DNA of 64,000 nt, from the NCBI RefSeq assembly GCF_001276715.1, contig NZ_LIUQ01000007.1, positions 45,228 to 109,227 on the forward strand, in the 5' to 3' direction. Below are positions 28,171 to 37,198 of the stretch, one piece after another. The first letter of the stretch is position 1. Each line of letters opens with the position of its first letter. This DNA comes from Planktothricoides sp. SR001 (GTDB lineage Bacteria > Cyanobacteriota > Cyanobacteriia > Cyanobacteriales > Laspinemataceae). Under the pieces are notes generated by a model. It did no database searches. It saw only the letters and a list, made by a program, of their open reading frames with translations, and was not told the origin of the DNA. A program made the translations under genes and the position numbers.

Positions 28171-28600
28171 TTAAACCCCCATTTCAAGCCACCACTGAAA
28201 ACCAGTTAATCCTTGAATTAAATCGGGCTGTTTTAATAAACTTTGACAACGGTCAAATAAGACATCTTCTAAATCATCCAGACTCTCAAAAGATTGGTTA
28301 GCAATGGGTTCATTGACTCAGGGTCATAACCTTTCCGCCGGTTGTAATTCCGGTGAATAAGGAGGTAAAAAAATTAAATGTAGTCCCACGGGAATTTCTA
28401 AATCCTGACTCCGATGCCATCCGGCTTGATCTACTGCTAACACAATCTGTTTGTCCCGACCGACACCCAATTCCCGGGCAAAATCCGCACAATTGAGTGT
28501 TCACTAATGGAAGAATCCACCAGTAGGTTTCTCCCGTTAGAGGACGAACAAAACCATACAACCATAACCACTTAAATTTCCAATTGACATTAGCGATCGG
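28171..28600 (-). pseudogene. IS630-type transposase fragment, frameshifted
   Basis: Reading the minus strand from about 28600, WLWLYGFVRPLTGETYWWIL is in one frame. After a shift near 28495-28505 the protein continues in another: FARELGVGRDKQIVLAVDQ, GWHRSQDLEIPVGL and LIFLPPYSPELQPAERL. A stop then interrupts before the C-terminal SLDDLEDVLFDRCQSLLKQP...WWLEMGV ending at 28171. These are hallmarks of the DDE domain of IS630/Tc1-mariner transposases. The N-terminal DNA-binding half is absent. It is therefore a dead remnant, next to group II intron debris. Confidence 0.85.
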
Positions 28601-28607
28601 TCTTTCC

Positions 28608-29085
28608 CCTCTTGAAGCAAGGGGATGTCGAAATCAAACGACACACCTTGATACAACCTGACAAATCACCATTCGACGGAGACTTTGTTTACTGGAGTAC
28701 CAGGCGAGGAAATGATATAGAAACCCCTACAAGAGTGGCAAAACTGCTGAAAAAGCATGCATGGTAAATGTCCATATTGCGGACAATACTTCACAAGCAG
28801 CGACCTGCTAGAAGTAGATCACATAAACCATTCCCAAAAGCAAAGGCGGGTTCGATGAATAGAAAAACCTGCAATTGTGTACGCACACTGTCACGACTTA
28901 AAGACAAGATGTGACGGCAGCGCCCAAGGATATCAGGAGGAAGAATTACCACTCTGGTAGTCGTACCTATGACCGCCAACGTCAACATAGGTAGGAGCCT
29001 ATTGCCGTGAAAGTGGCACTTAGGGGGTTCTGAATGGGAGGTGGGAGGAGTGATTCTCCCATCGACCCCTAATCCACTGGAGAAC
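28608..29085 (+). mobile_element. Decayed 3' end of a group II intron (RT/maturase remnant)
   Basis: In shifting frames the plus strand encodes the C-terminal end of a group II intron protein: LKQGDVEIKRH, SPFDGDFVYWSTRRG, TPTRVAKLLKK, then after a frameshift KCPYCGQYFTSSDLLEVDH, then AHCHDLKT. These are the maturase tail and HNH endonuclease motifs of such proteins. Several stops and frameshifts follow one another. Downstream, GGAGCC...GAAA...GGTTC (28992-29030) and GAATGGGAGG.GGG (29031-29045), up to ATCGACCCCTAA at 29078-29089, resemble the intron 3' structure (domains V-VI). The 5' intron and the RT domain are missing. Confidence 0.8.
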
Positions 29086-29124
29086 TATTTACCGTAAGAG
29101 CCTTAATTGATAAGAACATTAATA

Positions 29125-29310
29125 ATGAATATGAGCCGATCGCGATCTAAGTCTGATTTACCGGAAAAAATCTGTGTCGTGTGTCAACGTCCTTTTAGTT
29201 GGCGGAAAAAATGGGCGGATTGTTGGGATGAGGTGAAATATTGCTCTGAACGGTGTCGGCGGCGTCGTTCTCAGGCATCATCTTTCAAGGACGAACCGCC
29301 ACCGAGATGA
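29125..29310 (+). CDS. DUF2256 zinc-ribbon-like small protein
   Basis: 61 residues. The block KICVVCQRPFSWRKKWADCW, followed by EVKYCSERCRRRR, matches the DUF2256 family. The CxxC...C...C pattern suggests zinc binding. In other bacteria DUF2256 genes often accompany cryptochrome/photolyase genes; none is seen here. ATG 29125 or 29131 may start it. It begins 40 bp after the intron remnant and precedes the isoaspartyl peptidase gene. Biochemical role unknown. Confidence 0.8.
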   Translation: MNMSRSRSKSDLPEKICVVCQRPFSWRKKWADCWDEVKYCSERCRRRRSQASSFKDEPPPR

Positions 29311-29402
29311 TGGCAATGATGGCAAAAAAATAATGAATGTCACCGAGAACACGGTAAAATGGGCGATCGCAAGATTTAAAACATTCCTCAAAAGATTAAC
29401 CC

Positions 29403-30350
29403 ATGTCAACTGGTCAGGTGCAACCCAAGCTAATCATTCACGGTGGGGCAGGAAGTTCTTTACAAGGAAAGGGAGGCGTAGCAGCGGTGCGCCAGTCTCT
29501 TTACAAGGTTCTCGGTGAAGTTTATCAGATGCTAGAAGAGGGTGCCACTGCAAAAGAGGCCGTCGTCCACGGCTGTCGGATGCTCGAAGACGATCCCCGT
29601 TTTAATGCCGGGACTGGTTCCGTTCTCCAATCTGATGGTCAAATTAGAATGAGCGCTTCATTAATGGATGGGCTAACTCAAAAATTCAGTGGGGTGATTA
29701 ATGTCTCTCGGCTGAAAAATCCCATTGATTTGGCTCAGTTTCTACAAGCAAGTCCCGACCGTGTGTTGTCCGATCATGGCGCTGCCTATTTATTACGAGA
29801 ATTAAATATCCCCATCCATGACCCCTTGACGGACTTACGCTTGGGCGAATGGATCGAAGAACGCAAAGATAATTTTTCGCGGACAATGGCGAATGTGGTG
29901 GCAGAGAGTAAACCCAGCGAAGCCGGTCGGGGGACAATTGGCGTGGTTGCCTTAGATAACCAAGGTCGTCTCGCTGCGGGAACTTCCACCGGGGGTAAAG
30001 GATTTGAACGGATTGGTCGGGTGAGTGATTCGGCTATGCCTGCGGGAAATTATGCCAGTCCTCATGCAGCGGTGAGTTGTACCGGCATTGGGGAAGATAT
30101 TATTGACGAGTGTTTGGCGGCTAAGATTGTGATCCGGGTAACGGATGGGTTTTCTCTGAAACAAGCTTTTGAGCGGTCTTTTGCAGAGTCTCACGAGCAT
30201 CAGCGCGATTTAGGCGCTATTGGCATTGATGCGACAGGGGCGATCGCCTGGGGGAAAACTTCTGAGGTGATTTTGGCCGCGTTTCACGACGGTCAGCGCA
30301 TGGGAGATAGTTTAGAAATGGGCAAAGATACTCAGGTTTTCTTGGCCTAA
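29403..30350 (+). CDS. iaaA: Isoaspartyl peptidase / plant-type L-asparaginase
   Basis: An N-terminal nucleophile hydrolase that removes isoaspartyl residues from peptides and hydrolyses asparagine. 315 residues with IIHGGAGSS near the N terminus, NAGTGSVLQSDG, and the autocleavage site GRGTIGVVALD, where the threonine becomes the nucleophile of the beta subunit. Substrate-binding GTSTGG and CTGIGE follow. All catalytic residues appear intact. The ATG at 29403 gives the usual N terminus. Likely released by breakdown of cyanophycin or damaged proteins; no cyanophycin genes are in the window. Confidence 0.95.
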   Translation: MSTGQVQPKLIIHGGAGSSLQGKGGVAAVRQSLYKVLGEVYQMLEEGATAKEAVVHGCRMLEDDPRFNAGTGSVLQSDGQIRMSASLMDGLTQKFSGVINVSRLKNPIDLAQFLQASPDRVLSDHGAAYLLRELNIPIHDPLTDLRLGEWIEERKDNFSRTMANVVAESKPSEAGRGTIGVVALDNQGRLAAGTSTGGKGFERIGRVSDSAMPAGNYASPHAAVSCTGIGEDIIDECLAAKIVIRVTDGFSLKQAFERSFAESHEHQRDLGAIGIDATGAIAWGKTSEVILAAFHDGQRMGDSLEMGKDTQVFLA

Positions 30351-30368
30351 AAGCAAAAAAGTATAACC

Positions 30369-30400
30369 AAAAAAAAAGGACACGGCGAAAGCCCGTGTCC
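30369..30400 (-). terminator. Intrinsic terminator reading minus strand (for glmU)
   Basis: GGACACGG (30378-30385) pairs with CCGTGTCC (30393-30400), and on the minus strand the stem is followed by nine T (30369-30377). Orientation therefore fits transcripts coming from glmU at 30801, although about 400 bp of repeats intervene. On the plus strand, for iaaA, the T-run is missing. Confidence 0.75.
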
Positions 30401-30435
30401 TTACAGTCAAAGAATCCCTACCCAACAATCAACAA

Positions 30436-30655
30436 CCAACAGGGAACAGGGAACAGGGAACAGGGAACAGAGAACAGTGGTGCAGGGGTGCAGGGGTGCG
30501 GCTGTAGGGGCGATCCCCCCGAGGTCGCTCCGGAGCGGGGGTGCGGGGGAGCCGCAAATCGAGCCGCCAATCGAGCCGCCAATCGAGCCGCCAATCGAGC
30601 CGCCAATCGAGCAGAGGAGAGAGTGAATAGTGAATAGTGAATAGTGAATAGTGAT
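30436..30655. repeat. Mosaic of tandem repeats
   Basis: Successive blocks: GGGAACA units (30441-30478), GCAGGGGTGCAGGGGTGCGG (about 30482), five copies of the 12-bp GCCGCCAATCGA (about 30550-30612), and GTGAATA heptamers (30622-30653). AACAACC-type DNA follows at 30755-30800. No gene in 30401-30800 is credible. Confidence 0.85.
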
Positions 30656-30664
30656 ACTTATTTT

Positions 30665-30719
30665 GTACGGGCGTCCTTGCGAAGCCCATGCCGTCAGGCT
30701 ATATGGCCATTCGCCCCTA
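30665..30719. repeat. GTACGGGCG...CGCCCCTAG palindromic element
   Basis: It has the same outer words as the element at 1407-1434 but with a longer, imperfect centre containing TTGCGAAGCCCATGCC. It lies downstream of glmU. Confidence 0.65.
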
Positions 30720-30800
30720 GGACTTTTCAATGCATCACTTTTCACTTTCCCTACCCAACAACCAACAACCAACAATCAACAACCAACAATCAACAACCAA

Positions 30801-32225
30801 CTAATCTTTTTTTAAGGGTTGCCAATTCGCGATCGATGCTTGACGGGAGCGAGCGATCGCCAAAGCGTTATCCTCCACATCTTTGGTAATGGTCGATCCT
30901 GCGGCTACGGTGACATTTTCTCCCAGGGTGACAGGGGCCACCAGCACGCTATTTGCCCCGGTTTTACTGCCGTCACCGATAATGGTTTGATGTTTATTCA
31001 CCCCGTCATAGTTGGCAGTAATGGTTCCCGCACCGATATTCACTCGTTCGCCCAAGGTGGCATCTCCCAGGTAAGAAAGATGGGCTACATTGGTGCGATC
31101 GCCCACGGTACTCTTTTTAATCTCCACAAAATTACCGACCCGGCAACCTTGACCAATTTTCGCCTTACCCCGCAAATGGGCATAAGGTCCAACAATGCTG
31201 TCCGCAGCTACTTGGCTATCGGTGATGACCGAATACAAAACCCGGACATTTTCACCAATTTCACTATTTTCAATGAGACTCCCAGGCCCGATCCTCGCCC
31301 CAGAACGAATCACCGTATGACCCCGGAGGTGGGTTTGAGGTTCAATAATTACATCGCGATCGAATTGCACCGTATCATCAATGGTGATACTGTTCGGATC
31401 GACCAGGGTGACACCGGCTCGCATCCAACGATCTTTGAGGCGTTCTTGTAAAATGCTGTAAGCGTTCGCCAACTGTTTGCGGTCATTAATCCCCAAAATT
31501 TCCTGATAATCGGCCACATCTACCGCCATCACTGGAGCCAGAAAATTCACCGCATCGGTTAAATAATATTCTTGCTGGTCATTGTTCGCCTTTAAATCTG
31601 GCAAAACCTTGGCCAAAGCAGGCCAATTAAAGCAATAAACCCCCGCATTAATCCGGCGATTTTGCTTTTGTTCCGGGGTGCAGTCTCGGTCTTCAACGAT
31701 TTGTTGCAGGAAATTATCGCGATCGCAAAATACCCGGCCATATCCTTTGGGGTCTGGCAACTGTGCGGTCAACAGCGTGGCCGCATTTTTATGGGTAGTG
31801 TGAGTTTCCAGCAGCATTTTAATGGTTTCTGGTTGCAACAACGGCACGTCCCCATTCAAAACCAGTAAATCTCCCTCAAATCCTTGCAAGTGGGGAAGTA
31901 GTTGCTGGATGGCATGACCTGTCCCGAGTTGCTCGGTTTGTTGCACAAATGTTAAGGGAGGTAGTTGTCCCGACTGCTGCTGCCGGGAAAATCTCGCTTC
32001 ACAAACCGCTTGAACCAATTCTCCTTTATATCCCACTATGACAAAACAATGGGATGGCTCAATGTCCGAGGGCTTGGGGGATAATGCTTGCGGGCGCAAG
32101 CATTGCGCCCCTACTTCTAACACTCTTTCTATGAGCGATCGCCCTCCCAACTGATGTAAAACTTTGGGCAGATCAGACTTCATGCGTGTCCCGCGTCCAG
32201 CCGCTAAAATTGCTACTGCTACCAT
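30801..32225 (-). CDS. glmU: Bifunctional UDP-GlcNAc pyrophosphorylase / GlcN-1-P acetyltransferase
   Basis: GlmU acetylates glucosamine 1-phosphate and then uridylates it to UDP-GlcNAc, the precursor of peptidoglycan and polysaccharides. The uridylyltransferase signature [18 protein letters not shown] is at the N terminus. The left-handed beta-helix acetyltransferase domain fills the C-terminal half ([31 protein letters not shown]). At 474 residues it is about 20 longer than usual. The excess is at residues ~38-57 ([11 protein letters not shown]), read from a palindromic GTAGGGGCG-type element at 32083-32114. The insert lies between LIERVLEV and FVIVGY, a surface loop in known structures, so function may be kept. 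Confidence 0.96.
   Translation of the reverse strand: MVAVAILAAGRGTRMKSDLPKVLHQLGGRSLIERVLEVGAQCLRPQALSPKPSDIEPSHCFVIVGYKGELVQAVCEARFSRQQQSGQLPPLTFVQQTEQLGTGHAIQQLLPHLQGFEGDLLVLNGDVPLLQPETIKMLLETHTTHKNAATLLTAQLPDPKGYGRVFCDRDNFLQQIVEDRDCTPEQKQNRRINAGVYCFNWPALAKVLPDLKANNDQQEYYLTDAVNFLAPVMAVDVADYQEILGINDRKQLANAYSILQERLKDRWMRAGVTLVDPNSITIDDTVQFDRDVIIEPQTHLRGHTVIRSGARIGPGSLIENSEIGENVRVLYSVITDSQVAADSIVGPYAHLRGKAKIGQGCRVGNFVEIKKSTVGDRTNVAHLSYLGDATLGERVNIGAGTITANYDGVNKHQTIIGDGSKTGANSVLVAPVTLGENVTVAAGSTITKDVEDNALAIARSRQASIANWQPLKKD
32083..32114. repeat. Palindromic element inserted in frame in glmU
   Basis: GGGCGCAAGCATTGCGCCC followed by CTAC is a perfect hairpin, and AATGCTTGCG upstream can pair alternatively with CGCAAGCATT. 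The same word is intergenic at about 60391-60413 and 60441-60457. Confidence 0.8.
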
Positions 32226-32279
32226 GCTTTTTTTTCTTTTATTTTTTTGGGGATCTCTACATCAGGAGATTTTACCATT

Positions 32280-32388
32280 GATTGTTATTCGTTATTTGTT
32301 GTTTGTTGTTTGTTATTATTTATTGTTTATTAGTTATTGGTTATTATTTGAAGAGGAGAAACAACAAACAACAAACAACAAACAACTA
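32280..32388. repeat. TTGTTGTTTGTTATT and inverted AACAACAAAC repeats
   Basis: Low-complexity DNA in both orientations upstream of glmU and directly at the 3' end of the HD-GYP gene; the two halves can pair. No gene is visible. Confidence 0.75.
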
Positions 32389-32389
32389 T

Positions 32390-33382
32390 TTAACTCGCTA
32401 AGGAGTGAATTTCTGCACTCACTTGGAACATAAAATCTCTGAACTGTTGCATCAGTTTAGGATTTCGCCAACCTTTATCGGTTTCCTCCTGCATAATTTC
32501 CAAAGCGGTTTGGGGAGAGAACGCTTTTTTATACGGTCGTTCACTGGTTAAGGCATCGTAAATATCAATAATTTGAAAGACTTGAGCTAAATAGGGAATT
32601 TCATCACCGATTAAACCATCGGGATAACCACTTCCATCCCAGCGTTCATGGTGGTGGCGAATAATGGGAATCACCCCTCGCATTGTTCGCAGAGGTTTAC
32701 AAATTTTTTCCCCAATAATCACGTGCTGTCGCATAATCACCCATTCTTCCTCTGTGAGGCGACCTGTTTTCAGCAGCACTGAATCAGGAATCCCCACTTT
32801 GCCAATATCGTGGAGATAACCGCCCCACATTAAATCCCGAATTTGGTTGCGGGGCAAACCCAGATATTCCCCAAATTCTTGCCCTCGTTCTACCAGCCTT
32901 TCGCAATGGTCGCCGGTATTCGGATCGCGGCTTTCTACGGTTTTGGCAATGGAAAATAGGACTTTCTCCGCATGGTCGAGGTCTTCGTTTAGCCGTTTCT
33001 GTCGAATTAGGGATTTGACTCTGGCAGAAAGTTCTAAATGGTCAAAGGGTTTGGTGAGAAAATCGTCTCCTCCCGCTTCGATCCCTCGGATGCGCGATCG
33101 CCGGTCATTGAGGGCGGTGACAAATACAATCGGAATTAACCGAGTTCCTTCGCTTTGTTTTAAGTGGCGACAGACCTCAAATCCGTCCATTCCCGGCATC
33201 ATTACATCCAGTAAAATTAAATCTGGATTGGTTTCTTTGACCTGTGCCAAGGCGGCAGGGCCACTGTCTGCTTCTAGAATTTCATAGCCTTCCACAGACA
33301 ATAAAGCCATTGCGGTCATCCGGCTGGCTGGATGATCGTCTACCACTAGAATTTTAGATCGTTCTGTCTCAAGAAAGTTCAC
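32390..33382 (-). CDS. Response regulator with HD-GYP phosphodiesterase domain
   Basis: 330 residues. The N-terminal receiver domain (~10-125) has the acidic pair VVDDH, the phosphoacceptor aspartate in LILLDVMMPGMDG and the lysine in FLTKPFDH. The C-terminal domain (~140-315) has HD-GYP signatures: GDHCERL, YLHDIGKVGIPDSVL, HHERWDGSGYPDGL. Such domains hydrolyse cyclic di-GMP or related dinucleotides. The metal-binding HD is present and the GYP motif is intact. The start is GTG at 33382 (NFLETERSK follows), with AAGGTG about 8 bases upstream. The partner kinase is not adjacent. Confidence 0.94.
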   Translation of the reverse strand: MNFLETERSKILVVDDHPASRMTAMALLSVEGYEILEADSGPAALAQVKETNPDLILLDVMMPGMDGFEVCRHLKQSEGTRLIPIVFVTALNDRRSRIRGIEAGGDDFLTKPFDHLELSARVKSLIRQKRLNEDLDHAEKVLFSIAKTVESRDPNTGDHCERLVERGQEFGEYLGLPRNQIRDLMWGGYLHDIGKVGIPDSVLLKTGRLTEEEWVIMRQHVIIGEKICKPLRTMRGVIPIIRHHHERWDGSGYPDGLIGDEIPYLAQVFQIIDIYDALTSERPYKKAFSPQTALEIMQEETDKGWRNPKLMQQFRDFMFQVSAEIHSLAS

Positions 33383-33582
33383 TTTGAAGCACCTTTTCGT
33401 AAATATGATACAATCTTTTATAGCGCACCACTTGTTGTCAGTTTGTTGGCCGTAACAAGAAGGTAGTTACGCTTTTGTCTACTTGAATTAATGGTAATAA
33501 CGCATCTATTTTTAGCTTAAGTAAGATATTAGCGTTATATCTGGGTATTTTTTGTGTTTCTCTGCGTTTCTGTGGTAAACAT

Positions 33583-34503
33583 TCAAATAGATATGTTAGT
33601 CCACCATCGCTTTTTCCATTGAGAAGTAGGTGGTAGAGCAGAATTTTTCTGCTCCAGAACTCGGCGATTTAAGATTGACTCAGCGGAGTCAGAGAGGGTA
33701 GGATCGCGATAGGGAATAGCTGCACGAGTTTGTAGATGTTCTTGCTCTTGTTGAGACAAACGAATATCTACGGATTTCCCGGTTTCATCTAATAAGAGAA
33801 AATCAGAGTCACTGGTATCAGGCCACCAAGCAATTGTACCGGGCGATCGCCGACCTACCGGAGGGGTGGAGCCAATTGTTAGTCCTACTTCTATTAAAGC
33901 AGTTCTTACGGCGGCTGAACAAGAATAAGTGGCAAGATATCCCCTGGAATTTAAACATTGTGCCACTAACCGGAAAAATTCGACTGTCCATAACTGCGGG
34001 CAACTGGGGGGAGAGAAGGGGTCGAGAAAAATCGCGTCCGCTGCAAATCCCCGCTTTAAGATTTGTTGAATCGTTTGACGGGCATCGCCGATCAGCAGTT
34101 GAGCGCTAAGATTGGGTTGATCTAATTGGTGATGGTTCCCTAATTCAGTTAGGATTTGCACAATTGCCGGTGGCCAGCTATTTAAAAGATTTTCCGCGAT
34201 CGCGCATTGGGGAACGTGGGGGTCTAACTCCAGTCCCACCCATTCCACCACACAATCAGGATTTCTTTGCCTAATGGTTGCTAAGGCTGCGGCTGTGTTG
34301 TAACCAAGGCCATAACAAATATCCAGGATTTTTAGGTTGGGTTGTTGGGCTTTGCGGAATAACTGGGTGGGTTCCACAAATTTACGCTGGGCTTCTTCCT
34401 TTGCCCCAAAGTGACTATGAAAGGTTTCGCCAAACTCCGGGGAAAAGAAGGTAAAAGAACCATCTGCTGTGGGTTGTGGTTTAAAGCGATCGCTTTGGGT
34501 CAT
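33583..34503 (-). CDS. MnmC-like (DUF752) tRNA methyltransferase domain protein
   Basis: 306 residues. The N terminus TADGSFTFFSPEFGETFHSH is the MnmC/MnmD signature. A SAM motif DICYGLGYNTAAAL and the catalytic-region DAIFLDPFSPPSCPQLWTVE follow. MnmD-type enzymes complete 5-methylaminomethyl-2-thiouridine at the tRNA wobble position. The oxidase half of E. coli MnmC is absent, which is usual for stand-alone MnmD. The C-terminal ~60 residues are variable and basic. The gene is divergent from the unrecognised protein starting at 34555; only 51 bp separate them. Confidence 0.88.
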   Translation of the reverse strand: MTQSDRFKPQPTADGSFTFFSPEFGETFHSHFGAKEEAQRKFVEPTQLFRKAQQPNLKILDICYGLGYNTAAALATIRQRNPDCVVEWVGLELDPHVPQCAIAENLLNSWPPAIVQILTELGNHHQLDQPNLSAQLLIGDARQTIQQILKRGFAADAIFLDPFSPPSCPQLWTVEFFRLVAQCLNSRGYLATYSCSAAVRTALIEVGLTIGSTPPVGRRSPGTIAWWPDTSDSDFLLLDETGKSVDIRLSQQEQEHLQTRAAIPYRDPTLSDSAESILNRRVLEQKNSALPPTSQWKKRWWTNISI

Positions 34504-34554
34504 ACTAGGAAGTAATATCTCCGACGAAATTAAAGAAAAAATTAATGTTGTGGC

Positions 34555-36276
34555 ATGAGTAAAAAACAGCCATCATCTTTTTGGCAAGCTGCTAATGAAA
34601 TGACCCAGGGCATGAAAGAGGCGATCGCCAAGCAAGCATCCCAAGCGGGTCAAGCCATCAGTAAAAAAGCCGCTGATGTTAAGGATCAACTGCAAAATCA
34701 AGCTTCTGATGCGGCGCATAATTTGAGTGAGGCGATTCGCGTTAGCGATCCGCTGCGCGGAATCGCTAAACAAGCCTCTCAAGCGGGTCAAGCGATTACC
34801 CAGAAAGCCCAAAAGGTTTCTAATTCGGCCACTCAAAGCACCCAAAACTGGATTTCCCAAGTTAATTCCGGCAAATCAACGGGATCATCAGAACTTCCTG
34901 AAGAAGTCTATCATGTTTTTATCGGTTATGAAATTGCTGAAAAAGGCGGTTCCCAAAATGTCACTTTAAAGTCGGGAAAAAGTTATGACATTAAGATTTC
35001 CCCGGGTTTAGAAAATGCTTGTAAACGGCGTTTGAAGAAATGTGGCATTCAGGACAATGACGCTTTTGTGGTGTTTCATACCCTCTTCCATGAAGGACTC
35101 AATATTTATCGTCAAATTAATCAGCAAGTGGCTCATGCTCCGATTGAAAGTCTGAGTAAAAGCCAATGTTCAGAAGCCTATGGGGTACTTAATGCTGGAC
35201 AAGCGGTGAAAAATTTACCGGCTTTAGACCTATTAGACTTTATTGTGTTATCCGCTAATTTACCTAGGGAAATTCGCGATCGATATATTATTGGTAGCCA
35301 AAATTCCAGGCTTAGGGCAATTGAGGAATGTTTGGAGGAAGCGTTAGCGGTAGCTTATCTCACCGAAGCTAAAAAACGCTTGATTAAATCGACCTATCAG
35401 TTTATTCGGGCTGGAGAAGCCGTGGTGAATTTTACCGCTTTACATCAGCTAAATGCGATCGTTCTCAATTCCTATTTATTTCCAGAATTAATCCATCAGT
35501 ATTTGATAGCCGCTGCTACCTCATCGGCTTTAGCTCTAGATGCTTGGCTCGAACCGGAGATTCTGAGTACAGTATCAGAAAAAGAGCAGAAAAAATATCT
35601 GGGAGTTTACCACCAGATCCGAGATGGTGAGGCGGTGGATGATCCAGAAATTTTAAGTTTGTTAGATGCTTTGGTTGGGGCTGCGGATATTCCCCTGGCC
35701 AGCAAAGTGATTTACAAATTAGCTGGCGATCGCTTCCATGAAGCCGATGATGACTTTGAGATTCCCGACTTTTTAACGGCTTTTCAGAAGTACCAAAAAG
35801 CCGTGAAGTTTGTCCAGGAAAATGCGGCCAATCTTAATGATGACCATGATCTAAATAAACCCGTAAAACCCTTGCAAAGAGCGAGTACGTTTTCGGGAAA
35901 TTCGGTGGCGGAAGGAAAGTTAGGACTGCTGGGAGAACCGGCATTTCCTAAGATGGGGATAGGCTTGATTCGGGCAGCGGTATTTTGGGCGATCGCTGCG
36001 GTTTCAGAAATGGAAACTCAAGCCAAAATTTACCTCGGCATTACGCCACCGGAAACGCCCGCATCTGGGCATAAAACTTTACCTCCCTCAGAAATTTACG
36101 ATCAAATTATGACCCTATTAGATGGCATGATTTACCCCCAATTACCGATCGCCAACCAGATAGCCCCAACCCGACTTAATCAGAGGGGTTTAGGTGGACT
36201 AATGGGTAATTTTATGATGGGAAATTCAGAAAAACAAAGAATCTTAAGGGAATTAGAAGAAAGATTAAATTCTTGA
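34555..36276 (+). CDS. Unrecognised 573-residue protein with LEA-like N terminus
   Basis: I do not recognise the family. Residues ~20-105 contain two copies of KQASQAGQAI followed by S/TKKA or TQKA, spaced about 50 residues apart, in an Ala/Gln/Lys-rich amphipathic helix resembling LEA or apolipoprotein segments. From ~118 a globular region begins (YHVFIGYEIAEKGGSQNVTL). Two related segments follow (SEAYGVLNAGQAVKNLPALD near 205 and STYQFIRAGEAVVNFTALHQ near 280), plus VYHQIRDGEAVDDPEILSLL near 355, suggesting three helical repeats. The C terminus is ..LMGNFMMGNSEKQ. No signal peptide or membrane span is clear. The frame is long and intact with cyanobacterial codon use, so it is a real gene. 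Confidence 0.8.
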   Translation: MSKKQPSSFWQAANEMTQGMKEAIAKQASQAGQAISKKAADVKDQLQNQASDAAHNLSEAIRVSDPLRGIAKQASQAGQAITQKAQKVSNSATQSTQNWISQVNSGKSTGSSELPEEVYHVFIGYEIAEKGGSQNVTLKSGKSYDIKISPGLENACKRRLKKCGIQDNDAFVVFHTLFHEGLNIYRQINQQVAHAPIESLSKSQCSEAYGVLNAGQAVKNLPALDLLDFIVLSANLPREIRDRYIIGSQNSRLRAIEECLEEALAVAYLTEAKKRLIKSTYQFIRAGEAVVNFTALHQLNAIVLNSYLFPELIHQYLIAAATSSALALDAWLEPEILSTVSEKEQKKYLGVYHQIRDGEAVDDPEILSLLDALVGAADIPLASKVIYKLAGDRFHEADDDFEIPDFLTAFQKYQKAVKFVQENAANLNDDHDLNKPVKPLQRASTFSGNSVAEGKLGLLGEPAFPKMGIGLIRAAVFWAIAAVSEMETQAKIYLGITPPETPASGHKTLPPSEIYDQIMTLLDGMIYPQLPIANQIAPTRLNQRGLGGLMGNFMMGNSEKQRILRELEERLNS

Positions 36277-36289
36277 GGTTTCAGGGAAC

Positions 36290-36475
36290 GGGGTGTGAGG
36301 CCGCCATCGGCGTAGGGTGTAGGGTGTAGGGTGTAGGGCTGCCATCGGTGTAGGGTGTAGGGTGTAGGGTGTGGGGTGCGGGGGTGCGGGGGAAAGTGAA
36401 AAGCCCGTACAAAAGAATTATCACTATTCACTATTCACTATTCACTATTCACTATTCACTATTCACTCTCCCCTC
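36290..36475. repeat. GGTGTAGGGTGTAG, then ACTATTC heptamers
   Basis: A block of 7-bp GTGTAGG units with interspersed GCCGCCATCGG (36300-36395) is followed by inverted copies of the GTGAATA heptamer (about 36418-36470) and CATCCCCT words to 36510. GTGTAGG units also form the TPR junction of the glycosyltransferase at 23640-23690. Confidence 0.9.
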
Positions 36476-36529
36476 TGCTCCTCATCCCCTCATCCCCTCA
36501 TCCCCTCTGCTCCTGAAGCTCCTCTGCTC

Positions 36530-37198
36530 CTATTTTTGATCCACGTTGGATAATTCAATGCCAGATTTGACACTAGATCCGATGAAAATCAGAATTAAGA
36601 TCGCCGCTAAAATTGCGAAGATCACATCATAAACCGATAGGACACCGAAGGGCAGGGTAATTTTCGGGAATACCATAAAATACATGATGGTATTCAGCAA
36701 AATAAAAATAACTCTCACTTCCGTCGGCCCAAGTTGACCATAAGAAATTTGAAAAACCCCATCTACTGCGGTGCGAACGTAAACCAGTACGGAAAGCAGT
36801 AAGTAACCAATTAATCCTAAACAGGCGATCGCAAAGCTGACATAAGGGGATAATCCCAATCCCATGACGATGATAAACTCATTAAACGCATCCACCGTAT
36901 GATCGAGAAAAAAACCATACTTGGGGCGCTCAATTTTTCTATACCGGGCTAAAGTTCCATCTAAACTATCCCCAAACCAATTGATCGCAAAACCGAGGTC
37001 AACTAACCACAAAAAATTGCGATCGATGTTGGTCAAGCAATAACTGATAAAAATCACCATTGCTCCCAAAATGCCCACAGCGGTGAGGACATCAGGTGTC
37101 ACCCAACGGGGCATTTGAGCGGCTAAAATTTGCAAGACCGGCTTTTCTAATGGGGTCAAGAGAGTTTGATTTATTCTTTGGTGAGATTTTATATCCAT
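36530..37198 (-). CDS. CDP-alcohol phosphatidyltransferase family protein
   Basis: 222 residues from ATG 37198 (MDIKSHQRI). The active-site motif is complete: DGTLARYRKIERPKYGFFLD then HTVD, i.e. D-G-x2-A-R-x8/9-G-x3-D-x3-D. Five or six hydrophobic helices follow or surround it. These enzymes transfer a phosphatidyl or related group from a CDP-alcohol to an alcohol at the membrane. The substrate cannot be predicted; the sequence is not clearly PgsA or PssA. The upstream TTG start at 37249 is less likely. Divergent from the WecG-like gene at 37571 with a 370-bp gap. Confidence 0.88.
   Translation of the reverse strand: MDIKSHQRINQTLLTPLEKPVLQILAAQMPRWVTPDVLTAVGILGAMVIFISYCLTNIDRNFLWLVDLGFAINWFGDSLDGTLARYRKIERPKYGFFLDHTVDAFNEFIIVMGLGLSPYVSFAIACLGLIGYLLLSVLVYVRTAVDGVFQISYGQLGPTEVRVIFILLNTIMYFMVFPKITLPFGVLSVYDVIFAILAAILILIFIGSSVKSGIELSNVDQK

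Noticed and set aside
28608-28760. A live homing endonuclease or reverse transcriptase gene
   Set aside because: The HNH/maturase motifs are in different frames with stops between them and the RT domain is missing.
30395-30889. Overlapping frames downstream of iaaA on both strands
   Set aside because: They translate 12-bp and 7-bp tandem repeats (AANRAANR and similar) and part of antisense glmU.
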